64,000 nucleotides of DNA from Bacteroidales bacterium (lineage in GTDB: Bacteria; Bacteroidota; Bacteroidia; Bacteroidales; Tenuifilaceae), in the NCBI GenBank assembly GCA_013141385.1, contig JABFRB010000021.1:1-64000 (forward strand), in the 5' to 3' direction. Position 1 is the stretch's first letter; each line of letters begins with the position of its first letter. This document shows, in pieces, positions 62,291 to 64,000 of the stretch. The position numbers and the translations under genes are program-made. The notes under the pieces are model-generated. The model was not told the DNA's origin. It worked only from the letters and a program-made list of their open reading frames with translations, and did not search any database.

Positions 62291-62707
62291 TTAGACCAAT
62301 AGACAACTGAAAAAGGACTCCCGTTTTGATATGAGTTTACTTAAAAAATAATCGAGTCCTATAAAAAACAATCCTCCAGAAGCAATCATCAGAGCATATT
62401 TACTTAATGCTAAAAATGATATAATACTTGAAATATTGGGGAGGAAGTCCAATTTAATTTGATAGGTTATACTAGCAAGATTAAGCGCATAAAGCATCAA
62501 CCAAACCAGCAGTACGCAAGGAACTATCGCTAAGATCCAGAATAATGGCGAATTGCTTAAAGGGTTTGGTTCAACCTCAATCTGCTTTATAACTTTTTGT
62601 GTAAAATTTTGAGGCGGTTCAATCTGTATTAATTTAAGGTTATCGGTAAGCCAATCATCATGCAGTTCATCACCTATTTTATCGAAATTATTGAGATCCT
62701 GATTCAT
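62291..62707 (-). CDS. Two-pass membrane protein, probable anti-sigma partner
   Basis: This 138-residue protein has a charged N-terminal 50 residues (cytoplasmic), then two membrane segments (about 54-76 and 104-125). It directly follows an ECF sigma gene (12 nt), the usual place for an anti-sigma factor, but no HxxxCxxC zinc anti-sigma motif is present. I infer a regulator of that sigma factor from position and topology alone. The stop lies 2 nt from the convergent outer membrane protein gene. Confidence 0.6.
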   Translation of the reverse strand: MNQDLNNFDKIGDELHDDWLTDNLKLIQIEPPQNFTQKVIKQIEVEPNPLSNSPLFWILAIVPCVLLVWLMLYALNLASITYQIKLDFLPNISSIISFLALSKYALMIASGGLFFIGLDYFLSKLISKRESFFSCLLV

Positions 62708-62719
62708 AGTTATTTGGTA

Positions 62720-63301
62720 TTAAAGTAACATTGCAACCTCTTCTTTAAGCAAAACCTCAAGTTGAGTGTAAAGTTTTTTTCTTCCTCTATAGAGTTTAAC
62801 CTTAATATTTGATTCGGTTAAATTCGTTATTGTAGCAATTTCGTTTATGTTGTTACTATCAACATAATAAAGAGTTAGTAGTGCAGATTCTTCGGGTTCA
62901 AGCATTTCCATCGCCTTGCCAAGGTACTTGCTTCGATCATTTGCCGATAAACTTTCTAGAGCACTCGTTGTTTCGCTTGGAATATCAAATCTAGTTTCAA
63001 CCTCAACCTGCAAAGGCTTGTACACTCTCGCCTTCGAAATGGCATTGTTGTAACAGATACGGTATAGCCAAGTAGAAAACTTACAATCGAACCGAAATGA
63101 ATCAAGCGCATTGAAGGCTTTTATAAATGTGTCCTGAGCAGCCTCCTCCGCATCAAGTTGGTTTTTAAGAATACGATATGATAGTGTAAAAACCATCCCC
63201 TTATACCTATCAACAAGTGATGTTGTGGCACGAGAATGGTTTTTAACCGCCAAACTAATGAGCTCTTCGTCGGAGAGTTTACTAAACTCCGTCTGGATCA
63301 T
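62720..63301 (-). CDS. ECF-type RNA polymerase sigma factor
   Basis: This 193-residue protein has sigma region 2 (about 20-90: YRILKNQLDAEEAAQDTFIKAFNALDSFRFDCKFSTWLYRICYN) and region 4 (about 125-180: EESALLTLYYVDSNNINEIATITNLTESNIKVKLYRGRKKLY), with no region 3, as in extracytoplasmic-function sigma factors. It overlaps the upstream DUF6249-like gene by 20 nt and is followed by the putative anti-sigma gene, so the three form an operon. The signal and target promoters are unknown. Confidence 0.93.
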   Translation of the reverse strand: MIQTEFSKLSDEELISLAVKNHSRATTSLVDRYKGMVFTLSYRILKNQLDAEEAAQDTFIKAFNALDSFRFDCKFSTWLYRICYNNAISKARVYKPLQVEVETRFDIPSETTSALESLSANDRSKYLGKAMEMLEPEESALLTLYYVDSNNINEIATITNLTESNIKVKLYRGRKKLYTQLEVLLKEEVAMLL

Positions 63302-63635
63302 TCTTCTTTACAATAAAGAAATAAACTAACAATCCTAAACCGCCAAATAGAAAAACCATTGCGAATTGAGCACCCTCTTCAAGATCTGTGCTCTTCTCAA
63401 TCAATGAAGCAAAAAACAGTCCTAATGCAAGACCGATTAAAAGCAAACTCCATTTTAATGCGGCAAGTTTATTTGTTGTTGGTTTTGGGTAAAAAACTTT
63501 TGGATCAACCCCCTTCTCCAACATTGCAAGTCGTTGTTTGTTGCGAGTAAATAGGTAGTAAAAAACTAATCCAAACGTTGTACCAAATGTGAATACTATC
63601 GCAATTATTGGTATCCATACTTCTTTTGCATCCAT
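63282..63635 (-). CDS. DUF6249-like membrane protein
   Basis: This 117-residue protein has three hydrophobic segments (about 6-28, 57-77 and 88-109), and a short loop with RLAMLEKGVDPKVFYPKP, which matches the small DUF6249 group found next to ECF sigma genes in Bacteroidota. It overlaps the sigma gene by 20 nt, so they are co-transcribed and likely act together. No catalytic motif is seen. Function unknown. Confidence 0.75.
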   Translation of the reverse strand: MDAKEVWIPIIAIVFTFGTTFGLVFYYLFTRNKQRLAMLEKGVDPKVFYPKPTTNKLAALKWSLLLIGLALGLFFASLIEKSTDLEEGAQFAMVFLFGGLGLLVYFFIVKKNDPDGV

Positions 63636-63836
63636 GATAATATTTTTTTAAGTTCACAGGATATGACGCAGACAATTCGAAGGTGGTTACAAACTTTTTA
63701 AAAAAGCGGTCAATATTCCATTTAATGTTTGAATCTATTTGAAAAAGGAATGATGAATTATTGGATTCTAATTTCTCTCTTCCAATATCCCATCACTCCT
63801 ACTAAATCTAATGCTGTAATGTTTAAACTTACGAGT

Positions 63837-63998
63837 TTAGGGGTTCGATTTAACCACTTCTCCTGCAAAAGCATCTATAGTTTTAGAATCAGTAGCGCCA
63901 TAAAAATCATAATAATACTCAATAAGATACTTTTTAATTGACTCATCATTCATTTTCTGACGTTTAAGTATGGGTAAAATGGTCTTGAATTCATTACG
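63837..63998 (-). CDS. Partial gene at the right edge
   Basis: A minus-strand frame enters from the right edge and ends at TAA (63839-63837), giving 53 residues, RNEFKTILPILKRQKMNDES then IKKYLIEYYYDFYGATDSKT and a short tail. An internal ATG could start a short gene of 38 residues. The frame looks protein-like, with normal hydrophobic and charged alternation, but is too short to assign. Confidence 0.42.
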   Translation of the reverse strand, partial: RNEFKTILPILKRQKMNDESIKKYLIEYYYDFYGATDSKTIDAFAGEVVKSNP

Positions 63999-64000
63999 AA

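Overview
This 64 kb window looks like chromosome of a Bacteroidota bacterium, most likely an environmental Bacteroidales or Marinilabiliales relative. The evidence is the AT-rich DNA, repeated -7 promoter boxes of the form TAnnTTTG, weak ribosome binding sites, two TonB-dependent receptors with carboxypeptidase-like N-terminal domains, a type IX secretion (T9SS) sorting domain, an SDR-type threonine dehydrogenase, a MuiA-like DUF4139 protein, a FHS-type sugar transporter and a Kdo transferase. I see no rRNA, tRNA, CRISPR array, phage or intact insertion sequence. One gene is cut by each window edge.

Layout. 0-7.3 kb: an amidohydrolase, a hemerythrin, a radical SAM/glycosyltransferase pair, then cysE-cysK behind a Cys-codon leader peptide and a terminator, then a PutP-like symporter. 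7.5-14.7 kb is an accessory-looking region: two small exported proteins with palindromes between and around them, a membrane TPR protein, an exported TPR-CHAT caspase-like protein, a divergent tandem cluster of tiny double-glycine leader peptides, a 42-bp tandem repeat array and a MITE-like element. 14.7-25 kb is mostly housekeeping: a HAMP/GAF/PAS sensor, rbfA-methyltransferase-LolC/E-like permease, trpS, cysS, and a NYN nuclease fused to a cold-shock-like domain. 25-31 kb: MuiA-like protein, a lipoprotein, LysR divergent from a 4Fe-4S protein, and repeat-rich intergenic DNA. 31.2-39.3 kb: a sugar locus (LacI regulator, MFS porter, ROK kinase, GH20 hexosaminidase, GH2 beta-mannosidase) whose enzymes fit the Man-GlcNAc-GlcNAc core of N-glycans. 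39.5-44.4 kb: threonine dehydrogenase, a pRiA4b ORF-3-like protein, a ProX-type deacylase and a class II ribonucleotide reductase. 44.9-62.3 kb: cell-surface genes (lipoprotein plus TonB receptor, tail-fibre-like protein plus T9SS cargo, Oar-like receptor, waaA, a large outer membrane protein). 62.3-63.6 kb: an ECF sigma operon.

Two items stand out. First, the cysE leader has the complete parts list of a ribosome-mediated cysteine attenuator: promoter, a 27-codon leader ORF with three consecutive Cys codons, a pause hairpin starting in the last Cys codon, a 9-nt antiterminator pairing and an intrinsic terminator. Second, a TPR-CHAT protein with an intact His/Cys dyad is divergent from three intact and one decayed double-glycine peptide genes, with a perfect palindrome in the shared promoter. 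This suggests a protease/peptide signalling or toxin system. Both functional readings are inferences from sequence.
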